Shown piece after piece: positions 1 to 9,400 of a stretch of 64,000 nt of DNA (its first letter is position 1; each line of letters begins with the position of its first letter). Location: the NCBI GenBank assembly GCA_035772405.1, contig JAYKKM010000123.1, positions 3,364,501 through 3,428,500 of the forward strand, in the 5' to 3' direction. The position numbers were made by a program, and so were the translations under genes. The notes under the pieces were generated by a model that saw only the letters and a list, made by a program, of their open reading frames with translations, was not told the origin of the DNA and ran no database searches. Source of the stretch: Chrysogorgia sp. JL179-B06. Its lineage: Eukaryota; Cnidaria; Anthozoa; Scleralcyonacea; Chrysogorgiidae.

Positions 1-12
1 TCCCATGGCTAT

Positions 13-193
13 GTGAAGGAAAATTTCGAGTGTTAGAATATATATTATAAGACCAAACCGGGGCCAGTTTCGAAAAAGCAACATCAAGGCCTTCTGGCTG
101 GAATTGAATCCGCGACCCTGATGTTGCTTTTTCGCAACTTGTCCAGGTTTCTTATAATACATATATATTCCAACACTCGAAATTTTCCTTCAC
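13..193. repeat. Imperfect inverted repeat with reversed SINE-like tail
   Basis: Bases 13-51 and 151-193 are near-complementary, and an inner pair (about 65-87 with 118-140) extends the foldback. Bases ~84-124, read on the minus strand, carry a pol III box B-like GGATTCAATTCC, so a SINE-like tail lies here in reverse, facing the forward copy that follows. No protein is supported; reading frames here are incidental. Confidence 0.6.
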
Positions 194-198
194 CATAA

Positions 199-480
199 AT
201 CCTTAGAACGTAGTTTAATGGATAGAAATGCCAAATTTCGGTATTACCACCACTATTAATACAGAACTCGTGACTAGGCTCCTGGCAACGGCCTCTGTAG
301 CTCAATGGTTAGAGCACTGCGCTGGCATCGCAGGGTCGCTGGTTCAATTCCCGCTGGAAGACCTTGAAATTGCTTTTTCACAACTGCTCCCGGTTTGGTT
401 ATACAATATTTTTACTCCAATACACTCGAAATTTTCCTTCACCACTGATAAATCCTTAGTACATGACTTGTAGTTCAATC
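199..480 (+). mobile_element. SINE-like repeat with tRNA-derived head
   Basis: Bases 291-360 resemble a tRNA: box A-like TAGCTCAATGG, a CTGCG/CGCAG anticodon stem around a 7-base loop with GGC in the anticodon position, and box B GGTTCAATTCC. The acceptor stem does not pair well and no CCA-proximal end is evident, so this is a tRNA-derived repeat rather than a functional gene. The 3' part (361-440) matches in reverse the sequence around 121-193, showing a multi-copy family. Confidence 0.6.
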
Positions 481-535
481 GAGTGAAATGCGAAAATATT
501 ACCTGTAATGCAATTCTCCTCCCGGCCTTACCACC

Positions 536-683
<148 letters not shown>

Positions 684-832
684 TAAATATATATTCCGTG
701 TTTACATACAGTTATATAAACACGAGTGGAAGTTTGGGAGAACGAGAAATCAAAGTGTTGTGATATAGAAACTATCAGGTTCAAAATCATATGGGTAGAG
801 TGCTCAATGCGTATACGCAGAGCCAAATAATT

Positions 833-1008
833 ACAAAATGAAAACACCGATTATTTCATTGAAGTTTATTCGCGACAAATTTGTTTCGTATGACAGGCCG
901 AAGCTTGCCACACTCATCAGGAAAATGAGTGTGGCAAGCTTCGGCCTGTCATACGAAACAAATTTGTCGCGAATAAACTTCAATGAAATAATCGGTGTTT
1001 TCATTTTG

Positions 1009-1009
<1 letters not shown>
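833..1009. repeat. Perfect 85-bp inverted repeat (hairpin)
   Basis: Arms 833-917 and 925-1009 are exact reverse complements over 85 bases, separated by a 7-base loop (CAGGAAA, 918-924). It abuts a (TA)n tract on the right. The same peptide can be read from both strands because of the symmetry, so neither frame is evidence of a gene. It may be a young foldback element or a duplication across a hairpin; a library or assembly artefact is also possible. Confidence 0.9.

Positions 1010-1054
<45 letters not shown>
1010..1054. repeat. (TA)n microsatellite
   Basis: About 45 bases of TA immediately after the perfect hairpin and just before the second SINE-like copy. Confidence 0.9.
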
Positions 1055-1063
<9 letters not shown>

Positions 1064-1065
1064 TA

Positions 1066-1275
1066 TATTTAATTGAGTGAAATGCCAAATATTATCCCGG
1101 CAAGGCTCTCGGCAACGGCTTCCGTAGCTCAGTGGTCAGAGCACTGCACTATAGCATCGCAGGGTCGCGGGTTCAATTCCAGCCGGAAGGCCTTGAAGTT
1201 GGTCCGGTTTGGTCTTAAAATGTAAAAATTCCCAACACTTGAATAGGTCGCGGGTTCAATTCCAGCAGGAATGAA
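1066..1275 (+). mobile_element. SINE-like repeat with tRNA-derived head, second copy
   Basis: Bases 1118-1190 look tRNA-like: GCTTCCG at 1118-1124 can pair with CGGAAGG at 1184-1190, box A TAGCTCAGTGG follows, and box B is GGTTCAATTCC. The anticodon arm carries extra bases, so a working tRNA is unlikely. A second box B-like GGTTCAATTCCAG recurs at ~1253-1265, suggesting a duplicated or rearranged tail. The preceding GAGTGAAATGCCAAAT is shared in part with bases ~225 and ~481. Confidence 0.6.
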
Positions 1276-1480
1276 CCTGTGACTGTTTTTATGGCTCTTT
1301 TAAAATCTATTTACTAACTAGACTACAATCCCCGCCTGGTTTCTTCATTGCGACAATCTATAGAGGAAGACGATATTGAAATTGAATTTTGGTTTTGACT
1401 GATGTCATTAAGTCATGGTAAAATGTTATTCATTGTCCTTGCAGTATTGCTATATGATGTTTTATTTTCATAGTGTTTAA
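1276..1480. other. Non-coding spacer, nothing recognised
   Basis: No convincing frame, repeat or RNA is visible between the SINE-like copy and the first gypsy integrase remnants. Confidence 0.5.
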
Positions 1481-2755
1481 CAATCCTTTACGGGTTGATT
1501 TTTCTGGCATTTAGATCTTCTCGTTGTTGTTTGTTCAGTTGTGTTATCTGGTTCCGTGTTGTAGTTGTCAGTTCTCGGTTGCAGGCTCCTGAATTTTGTT
1601 GCTGAGTTTCTCTACTTGTATCTTGTGCAGTGTTGCCAGTGTCGGGAGATAGTTCTGGTGTTAGTACTGGAATTGCTGCTGGTGTTAGTGCTGCTGTCAT
1701 TGCTTGTGGTACGATCGTTCTTTCTTGTGTCGGTGTAGCGGCTTGGCTATATTTTAATTTCTTGTGTTTGTACAGTTTTTAAGGGTTTGAATCGAGATGC
1801 ATTTTTGAAAATAACTAGCTCATCATACTTGGCTAGAATCTTGGAATTAAAGCTTGATGGTTTCTATCACAATATATGCACTGCATGCAGGTCACAAGGA
1901 GATTTTCCCTTTCTCTTATTCTCTTGCTTCACGACAACTGCTTCCCCAATAAATAATTAAGATGTGGTTCTTTGTGTTGTGTCTAATGTGATGGTGTGTT
2001 TTGCATCTTTGTTTGTGAGAGTTGTCTCTCTGTCTGATTTCATAATCCTCGCAGTCATGCTTTGTTGGTTTGTGGTTCAAATTTGTCCTCAAATCTCGGT
2101 TTCTTGGTAGCTTCTGTATGCCTGTAGCATGTCGCACACTGCTTTGCGAGGGTCAATACTGTCTTGTCTTATAATTTATATGATCTATGATCCAATTTTC
2201 CTTGGGCTTTTATTGAGGTGAATGGATGTGACGCACTTGTGTCTAAATCCGGTTTGTTGGCAAATACTTGAAATGCATCAGATTTAAATGGAGGTTCGAT
2301 AACTTTCTTGAATACTTGATACGAATGACGCTGATATAAATGGCGTCGTAAACTCCACGTCCGGGTATCTAAAGTTTTTATCTACAAAGACTGTCACGTA
2401 GTTGCCATACGGTAAGGTCTACAGAAGTCGATCATGTTGGAATCTCGGTCATCTTTGCTGGTTCTGTATGCTGTGCATTGGTGGAAATTTTTCTTTCAAA
2501 ACCGGCCTCATTACTTGTATCATGTCCTTGGTCTTAATTTGTTTGTCCTTAATTTTTTTGTGGGCGATTCTGATTATCTTGTCGCTTATTCTCTCTGGCG
2601 GTGCAATATTGTCAACGCATAGGAGCCTGTATGTCAACAGAGTGTCTTAGGAATGGGTCCTGTTTGGCCAATGTTCCTGACTGTATAGCATACTTTAAGT
2701 TCTTAAGTTCGTCGCCTTTCTCTATTTGTTCTTCTATCTTTGCGAGGTTCATTGT
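1480..2755 (-). pseudogene. Decayed Ty3/gypsy integrase fragment (second element)
   Basis: Read right to left, frames broken by several stops and shifts resemble the end of a gypsy polyprotein. A pre-integrase linker lies at ~2655-2755 (ELKNLKYAIQSG). A zinc-binding-domain remnant lies at ~2449-2640 (DKIIRIAH..., IKTKDMIQ). Traces of the integrase core lie at ~2290-2430, including a DxxxRYPDVE-like stretch, and at ~2200-2290 (PPFKSDAFQVFA). A C-terminal tail with KNASRFK lies at ~1780-1830. Bases 1488-1700 hold a Gln/Thr-rich open frame that could be the hydrophilic end of the same polyprotein. It repeats the zinc-binding region already present at 2760-3047, so it is a separate element. The assignment rests on motif recognition in a heavily mutated sequence. 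Confidence 0.5.
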
Positions 2756-2759
2756 GTAG

Positions 2760-4531
2760 TCAACACAGTCGCTGCTTTGGCATATTTCTCCACTTTACTC
2801 TTTCCTCGAGTGCTGAATCCATTTTCGGCCACCAGACATGATTTCTTGCTATGCTCTTCATTCTTACAATGCCCGGATGACTATCATGTATAATGTTCAT
2901 TACTTCTTCTCTTCCTTGGTTTGGTATGACTACCCGAGAACCCCATAGTAGACATCCGGCATGGACGCTCAGTTCATTCTTTCGTGTGAAATAGGCCGGG
3001 CTGTAGCTTGGTATCGTCCACCGTTGAAGGCCATCCCTGGAGAACAAAATGCATTACTTGAGAAAGCACCGGATCGCGAGCTCTCCACTGCTTCACTTTG
3101 GCTGCATCTACAGGGCTAGCATTCAGGTTCTCCATTAAGTGGATGATGTCGCCAGGCACTGGTGTCGACTGTGGGGCCTCTGGGAGAGGCAAACGGCTCA
3201 AGGTATCTGCGTCACCGTTCTCAATACCAGGTCGGTAGACTAGCTCGTACTCATAAGCTAAGAGCGTCAATGACCATCTTTGCAACAAGCAAAAACAATG
3301 ATGAAAAAAAAACGATGCAATAAGCGGTGTAGCTTTCACAGGGCTTAGTAGTACCAGCAGTGGTTTGTGGTCGGTGAAAATAGTGAAGTGTCGACCGTAC
3401 AGGAATTGGTGGAACTTCTTGACGGCGAATATGACCGCTAGTGCTTCTTTATCCAGCTGCGAAAAATTTCTCTCTGCCTTGGAGAGTGTGTGTGATGCGT
3501 ATATGCAATTGGTTTCTCTGAACCATCATTCACCACATGTGCCAGCACTGCTCCGAGGGATGCGTCACAAGACACCACTAATTTCTTCGCTGGGTCGTAG
3601 TGCACTAACACCCGTGACGACTGTAGTGGATCTTTGGCTGTCTGTTACGCCTTTTGCTGACGGCTACTCCATGTCCATCGTGTTTCTTTACGGAGGAGCT
3701 CGTGGAGAGGTTCCAGACTAGATGATAGGTTTGGGAGAAACTTTCCATAAAAGTTAATCATTCCTAGAAAGGATTTCAACTCGGTTGTGTTTGTTGGAAC
3801 TGGAGCTTCTTTGATGGCTCTGACCTTGGCTTCAACTGGGTGGAAACCTTCTTTATCCACTCGGTGTCACAGACATTCAAGTGACGACGTCATAAATTGG
3901 CACTTCCCGACCTTAAGTCGCAAACCCGCATCGGACATGCATTTCAAGACTTTCCCAAGGTTACGCAGATTCTCTTCGTCGGTTCCTCCAGTGATGAGAA
4001 TATTGTCTAGTAGGACTCCAACACAAGGAATTCCTTGCAGCAAACCCTCCATCGTCCTCTAGAAAATCCCTGGCGCTGATGCAACGTCGTATGGGAGACC
4101 ATGGTAACTGTAAAGGCCCTTGTGTGTGTTAATCGTTAAGAATTTCCTTGAGCTCTCGTCAACCAGCATCTGTTCGTATGCATGGCTCAGGTCTAATTCT
4201 GTGAAGGTTTGACCACCACCAAGCTTTGTGTAGAGATCATTCAACTTGGGAATGGGGTATGCATCAAGCTTGGACACTTTGTTGACTGTGAGTTTATAAT
4301 CACCACATATTCTCACAGCTCCATCTGATTTGACACGATGGGCGTGGCCCACTCCGAATATTGGACCGGTTGGATTGTCCCAGCTTTCTCTAGCCTGTCT
4401 AGATCCTGTTCGATCTTCTCTCTCAGGGCATATGGCACTGATCTAGCTTTGTGGAATATGGGCGTGGCAGTCTGGTCAATATGGATCTTTGCTGTAGTCC
4501 CTTTCAGAGTACAAAGGCCATCTTAAAATAG
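2760..4531 (-). pseudogene. Gypsy pol remnant: RT, RNase H, integrase N-terminus
   Basis: Matches the Ty3/gypsy pol order but is broken by stops and frameshifts. Two in-frame stops lie just after the protease (4532-4534 and ~4523-4525), and a frameshift lies near 4335. The RT palm segment FTELDLSHAY is at ~4190. The usual YxDD active-site box reads LLDN at ~4005-4016, so a catalytic Asp is lost. Further stops are at 4059, 3867 and 3645. RNase H motifs ([25 protein letters not shown]) lie at ~3345-3570, with a frameshift in a CA run near 3490. The integrase zinc-binding part (IIHDSHPGIVRMK, VWWPKMD) is at 2760-3047, without the expected CxxC pair. It cannot encode a working enzyme. Confidence 0.85.
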
Positions 4532-5776
4532 CTAGGGATATTTTCTTATCACCCCATCCAGCTGCTGACTTCCTGGTGTTAGTTGTTTGATCATATGCCA
4601 CTTCAATTTAGTATTCTCCAACCAATTTCTTCCAAGGAGGGCTGGGCCTTTCCCTTCCACCACCAGCATGGGAAATTTGTATTCCCTACCGTCATAGGAT
4701 ACCATGACATCTACAGACCCTTTTGGTTTCACCTTTCCCCAAGTGTATGTGTGTAGCACCACCTCGGTTTTTGCTAGTAGGGGTCGTCCCCTCTTGTTGC
4801 CCAGGTAATTTATGTATGCTTCCTCACTCATCACTGACAGGTATGCTCCTGTGTCGACTTCCATATCTAGGGGTGTCCCATTGATGTCCATGTTCACTTT
4901 GTATGGTGATGGGCTTCTGTTATCAAATGTAAACAGTTCATATAAATATTCGCTTTCCCTTCCTCCCATTTCCTTTTCTTCACCTTCGAGATAGTGGTTT
5001 CCTTGAGGCTTGTATGGCCTACGTCTCCACTGTTGTTCACCCGGTGTTTTCTTCCCATGTTCTTTACTGCGACAGGCCCTGGAGATATGACCAATTTTCC
5101 CACATGCATGGCACTTAACTTCTTAAAAGCGGCATTCTCTGGGGTCGTGGTTCCCATCACATCGACTACACTTGACAGGGTTGTCTTTTGTGTGCTCCTT
5201 GGGAAGGTCCCTTGAACCTTCTAACTGGTTCACCGAATTTCTTTGGGAATTATTTTTATGCAAATCCATAGCATCTTTCTCGGATGTTTCGAAGGTTATT
5301 GCCAAGTCAATTGCCCTCTTTAAAGTCAATTTTGGCTCAGTCAAAAGGCGACGTTGAATCTTGTCGTTACTCGACCCACAAACTAAACGGTCGCGCAACA
5401 TTTCTTCTAAAGATGCTCCGAATTCACAGTTTTCAGAGAGGTGTCGTAACTCAGCTAAAAACACTGGAATGGTCTCACCTTGTTGCTGGCTGCGGGTATT
5501 GAAGCGAAAACGTTCAACTATCACGCAAGGCTTCGGCTTGTAGTGTTCTTGTACAAGCTTTGCCAGGTCTTCATAGCTCTTTTCCTTCGGATCTGCATGG
5601 GAAACTAGGCTTCTGATGAGCTTGTATGTTTTTTCTCCAACGCTAACCAAGAAAATAGATCGCTTTTTGTCTCCATCCGTGATTTCGTTGGCTTCGAAGA
5701 AGTGGTTTACACGCTCTACGTAATGACGCCATTCCTCGGTTTCATTATATTCGTCGACTTTTCCAAACGTCGGCAT
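4532..5776 (-). pseudogene. Gypsy gag-protease remnant
   Basis: A frame of 415 codons starts at ATG 5776 and is interrupted by one TAA at 5123-5125. The first ~200 residues are a gag-like helical region, ending in a CCHC zinc knuckle (CSRCDGNHDPREC). After the stop the same frame has a second knuckle (CHACGKIGHISRAC). Then comes a retropepsin-like domain with the active-site triplet DTG (EVDTGAYLSV, near 4850) and a closing LLGRNWL motif (~4620). Gag and protease in one frame is usual for this group. The single nonsense codon between the two knuckles would remove the protease. Confidence 0.85.
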
Positions 5777-5868
5777 AACTGTTTTCGGTTTAAATCAGCT
5801 CGCTTCGTAGTCGCACGAGATGTCGCTATCCCCTTTTGCCAACGTTGATCAGTTTACCTAGTCGCCAA

Positions 5869-5989
5869 TGTAGTGTTTTAAACGTTTTATTTACCACAAT
5901 GAACGGTTCACAACACAAAGATATCGACAAAAACAAAGAACAGCGAACTCGCGTGATCTGACGTCACGACTCGTACCCAGGATTCTACA
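5869..5989 (-). repeat. Candidate gypsy LTR (121 bp)
   Basis: The segment begins and ends with short inverted TGTAG/CTACA. On the minus strand it precedes a possible primer-binding site (TTGGCGACTAGG, 5868 downwards) and then the gag start at 5776. Immediately right of it, from 5990, the sequence is array intron, so 5989/5990 is the insertion junction. The partner LTR was not found, and the boundaries rest only on the TG..CA ends and position. Confidence 0.55.
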
Positions 5990-6346
5990 AAAACTCATTT
6001 TGGATTAGAAAAATACAAGTATTTCCATAGTTAGATAATTGCGACAGTTATGTCTGTCAAACAATAATTTTATTTTATTAGAACCTTATGAGAAATTCAA
6101 AAGTCCACGTTATAATCTCGTGAAATGTAAACTTAATTGTTTCGTAGTTTTGAAAATAAATTTAATTACTTCATCTCACCAAAGAAGCAGTACCGATGTT
6201 TTTTATGGCAGAAAACATTCATAAAATTATTGTCTAAATATTTTTGTTTGCTGCAGCTCAGTTGCAAAAGCAAACATGTTAAAGTTCTTTTTGGATAATA
6301 TCTCAAAAAACTGTCACGACATATATCTTGTTTTTATTTATCTTAG
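5990..6346 (+). other. Truncated class A intron before e1
   Basis: From AAAACTCATTTTGG onward this aligns with the 3' half of a long array intron (GATAATTGCGACAG, CTCATCAAAGAAGC-like block, AGCTCAGTTGC, ATATCTTG) and ends in TCTTAG. Its 5' half was removed or displaced by the gypsy LTR. It is more diverged than later introns. Confidence 0.8.
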
Positions 6347-6463
6347 AGATCGACGAGTGCTTTGGCCAACCATGTCATGCAAACGCTACATGCAACAATA
6401 CCGTTGGATCTTTCATGTGCACATGTGATGTAGGCTATACCGGTGACGGATTTAACTGCTCAG
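6347..6463 (+). CDS. cbEGF exon e1 (edge copy)
   Basis: All six Cys present. Differs from the consensus by Glu1 (GAG, acceptor TTAG|AG) and Phe6, with TGC at Cys16. Among the most diverged exons, as expected at an array edge. Confidence 0.82.
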
Positions 6464-9400
6464 GTATACACGACTTTTAACCAATTGTCAATAAAGAAAT
6501 ATTTGAACATTTCGAATTCAGAGAATTTCTGGATAAACTCCTTTTTTCAATCGCAAAGGAAAACGTTAATATAAAAACGTTTTGTGAATAAGTGAAATTA
6601 TAGCATAAGAGTCAGCACGGCCGAGATCTATTGGAAACATTAGTTCTAAAAGCTTTCTTCTTTGTGGAAGAATGCCATTCTATATATTCAAATATAGTCG
6701 TATAAAGTAATTATTAATCCATTTAAGATAAAAAGATCGATAATGCAACTTGTAGCATTACAGTAATTTCCAAGTGCAAAACGCATTTGGGACAAGGAAA
6801 ATACAAGTATTTCCATAGTTAGATAATTGCGACAGTTTTTTGTGTCGAATAACAATTTTATTTTATTAGAACCTTATGAGAAATTCAAAAGTCCACGTTA
6901 TAATCTCGTGAAATGTAAACTAAATTGTTTCGTAGTTTTGAAAATAAATTGAATTCCGTCATTTCATCAAAGAAGCAGTATCGATATTTTATTGCAGAAA
7001 ACATTCATAAATTTATTGTATAAATATTTTTGTTTCCTGCAGCTTAGTTGCATAAGTAAATCTGTTAAAGTACTTTTTGGTTAATTGCTCAAACAACTGC
7101 AAGTCATATATCTTGTTTTTATATATCTTAGACATCGACGAGTGCTTGGGCCAACCATGTCATGCAAACGGTACTTGTAACAATACCGTTGGATCTTTCA
7201 TATGCACATGTGATGTAGGCTATACCGGTGACGGATTTAACTGCTCAGGTATACACAACTTTTACCCAATTGTTAATAAAGAAATATTTGATATTGAATG
7301 CAAAGAAATTCTGGATCAACTCCTTTTTTAAATCGCGAAGGAAAACGTTAATATAAAAACGTTTTGTGAATAAGTGAAATTATAGCATAAGCGTCAGCAC
7401 GGCCGATATCTATTGGAAAGATTAGTTCTAAAAGCTTTCTTCTTTGTGGAAGAATGTCATTTTACATATTCGAATATAGTCGGAAAGTAATTATTAATCC
7501 ATTTAAGATAAAAAGATAGATAATGCAACTTGTAGCAATACAGTAATTTCCAAGTGCAAAACGCGCTTGGGATAAGGAAAATACAAGTATTTCCATAGCT
7601 AGATAATTGCGACAGTTATTTATGTGGAATAATTATTTTATTTTATTAGAACCTTATGAGAAGTTAAAAAGACCACGTTATAATCTCGTGAAATGTAAAC
7701 TAAATTGTTTCGTAGTTTTAAAAATAAATTTAATTCCTTCATCTCATCAAAGAAGCAGTATCGATATTTTTATTGCAGAAAACATTCATAATTACATTGT
7801 GTAAATATCTTTGTTAGCTGCAGCTCAGTTGCAAAAGTAAATCTGTTAAAGTACTTTTTGGATAATATCTCAAAAAAACTGTCACGTCATATATCTTGTT
7901 TTTATATATCTTAGACATCGACGAGTGCTTGGGCCAACCATGTCATGCAAACGCTACTTGTAACAATACCGTTGGATCATTCATGTGCACATGTGATGTA
8001 GGCTATACTGGTGACGGATTTAACTGCTCAGGTATACACGAATTTATCCAATTATCAATAAAGATATATTTGAATACTTCGAATTTAGAGAATTTTTGAA
8101 TCAGCTCCCTTTTTTAAATCGTGCATGAAAATGTTGATATAAAAAACTTTTGCGAATAAATGAAATAGGAGAATAGCCAGCACGGTCGAGATATATGATG
8201 ACATTAGTTTTGAAAGTTTTCTTCTTCGTGGAAGAATGTCATTCCACATATTCGAGTGTAGCGATACAGAAATTTCCAAGTGGAAAACGCCCTTGGGATA
8301 AGGAAAATAGAAGTATTTCCACAGCTAGAAAATTGCGACTGTTATTTCAGTCGAATAATAATTTATTTTATTAGAACCTTATGAGAAATTCAAAAGTCCA
8401 TGTTATAATCTCGTGAAATGTAAACCAAGTTGTTTCGTAGTTTTAAAAATAAATTTAATTCCTTCATCTCATCAAAGAAGCAGTATCGATATTTTTATTG
8501 CAGAAAACATTCATACATACATTGTGTAAATATTTTTGTTAGCTGCAGCTCGGTTGCATAAGTAAATCTGTTAAAGTACTTTTTGGATAATATCTCAAAA
8601 AAACTGTCACGTCATATATCTTGTTTTTATATATCTTAGACATCGACGAGTGCTTGGGCCAACCATGTCATGCAAACGCTACTTGTAACAATACCGTTGG
8701 ATCTTTCATGTGCACATGTGATGTAGGCTATACCGGTGACGGATTTAACTGCTCAGGTATACACGACTTTTATCCAATTGTCAATGAAGAAATATTTGAT
8801 ATTGAATGCAAATAATTTCTGGATAAACTCCTTTTTTAAATCGCGAAGGAAAACGTGAATATAAAAACGTTTTGTGAATAAGTGAAATTATAGCATAAGC
8901 GTCAGCACGGCCGATATCTATTGGAAACATTTGTTCTAAAAGCTTTCTTCTTTGTGGAAGAATGTCATTTTACATATTCGAATATAGTCGGAAAGTAATT
9001 ATTAATCCATTTAAGATAAAAAAGATAGATAATGCAACTTGTAGCAATACAGTAATTTCCAAGTGCAAAACGCCCTTGGGATAAGGAAAATACAAGTATT
9101 TCCATAGCTAGATAATTGCGACAGTTATTTATGTGGAATAATTATTTTATTTTATTAGAACCTTATGAGAAATTCAAAAGTCCATGTTATAATCTCGTGA
9201 AATGTAAACCAAGTTGTTTCGTAGTTTTAAAAATAAATTTAATTCCTTCATCTCATCAAAGAAGCAGTATCGATATTTTTATTGCAGAAAACATTCATAC
9301 ATACATTGTGTAAATATTTTTGTTAGCTGCAGCTCGGTTGCATAAGTAAATCTGTTAAAGTACTTTTTGGATAATATCTCAAAAAAACTGTCACGTCATA

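Larger units (their letters stand above)
2757..5989 (-). mobile_element. Degenerate Ty3/gypsy LTR retrotransposon, truncated
   Basis: Order along the minus strand is candidate LTR, primer-binding region, gag with zinc knuckles, aspartic protease, reverse transcriptase, RNase H and the start of integrase. It stops inside the integrase zinc-binding domain near 2757, where a second gypsy fragment begins. No matching LTR was seen at the other end. On the right it joins directly to array intron sequence, so it landed in (or rearranged into) the first visible EGF unit. Confidence 0.85.

Noticed and set aside
291..360. Functional tRNA-Ala gene
   Set aside because: Box A, box B and the anticodon stem are present, but the acceptor stem does not pair and the sequence is one of several repeats with a shared tail, so a tRNA-derived SINE is more likely.
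2402..2650. Plus-strand hydrophobic frame resembling a small membrane protein
   Set aside because: It is the antisense of the gypsy integrase remnant, which shows better family resemblance on the minus strand.
3365..4062. Plus-strand frames of 90-118 codons over the gypsy pol region
   Set aside because: Antisense shadows of RNase H and RT sequence recognised on the minus strand.
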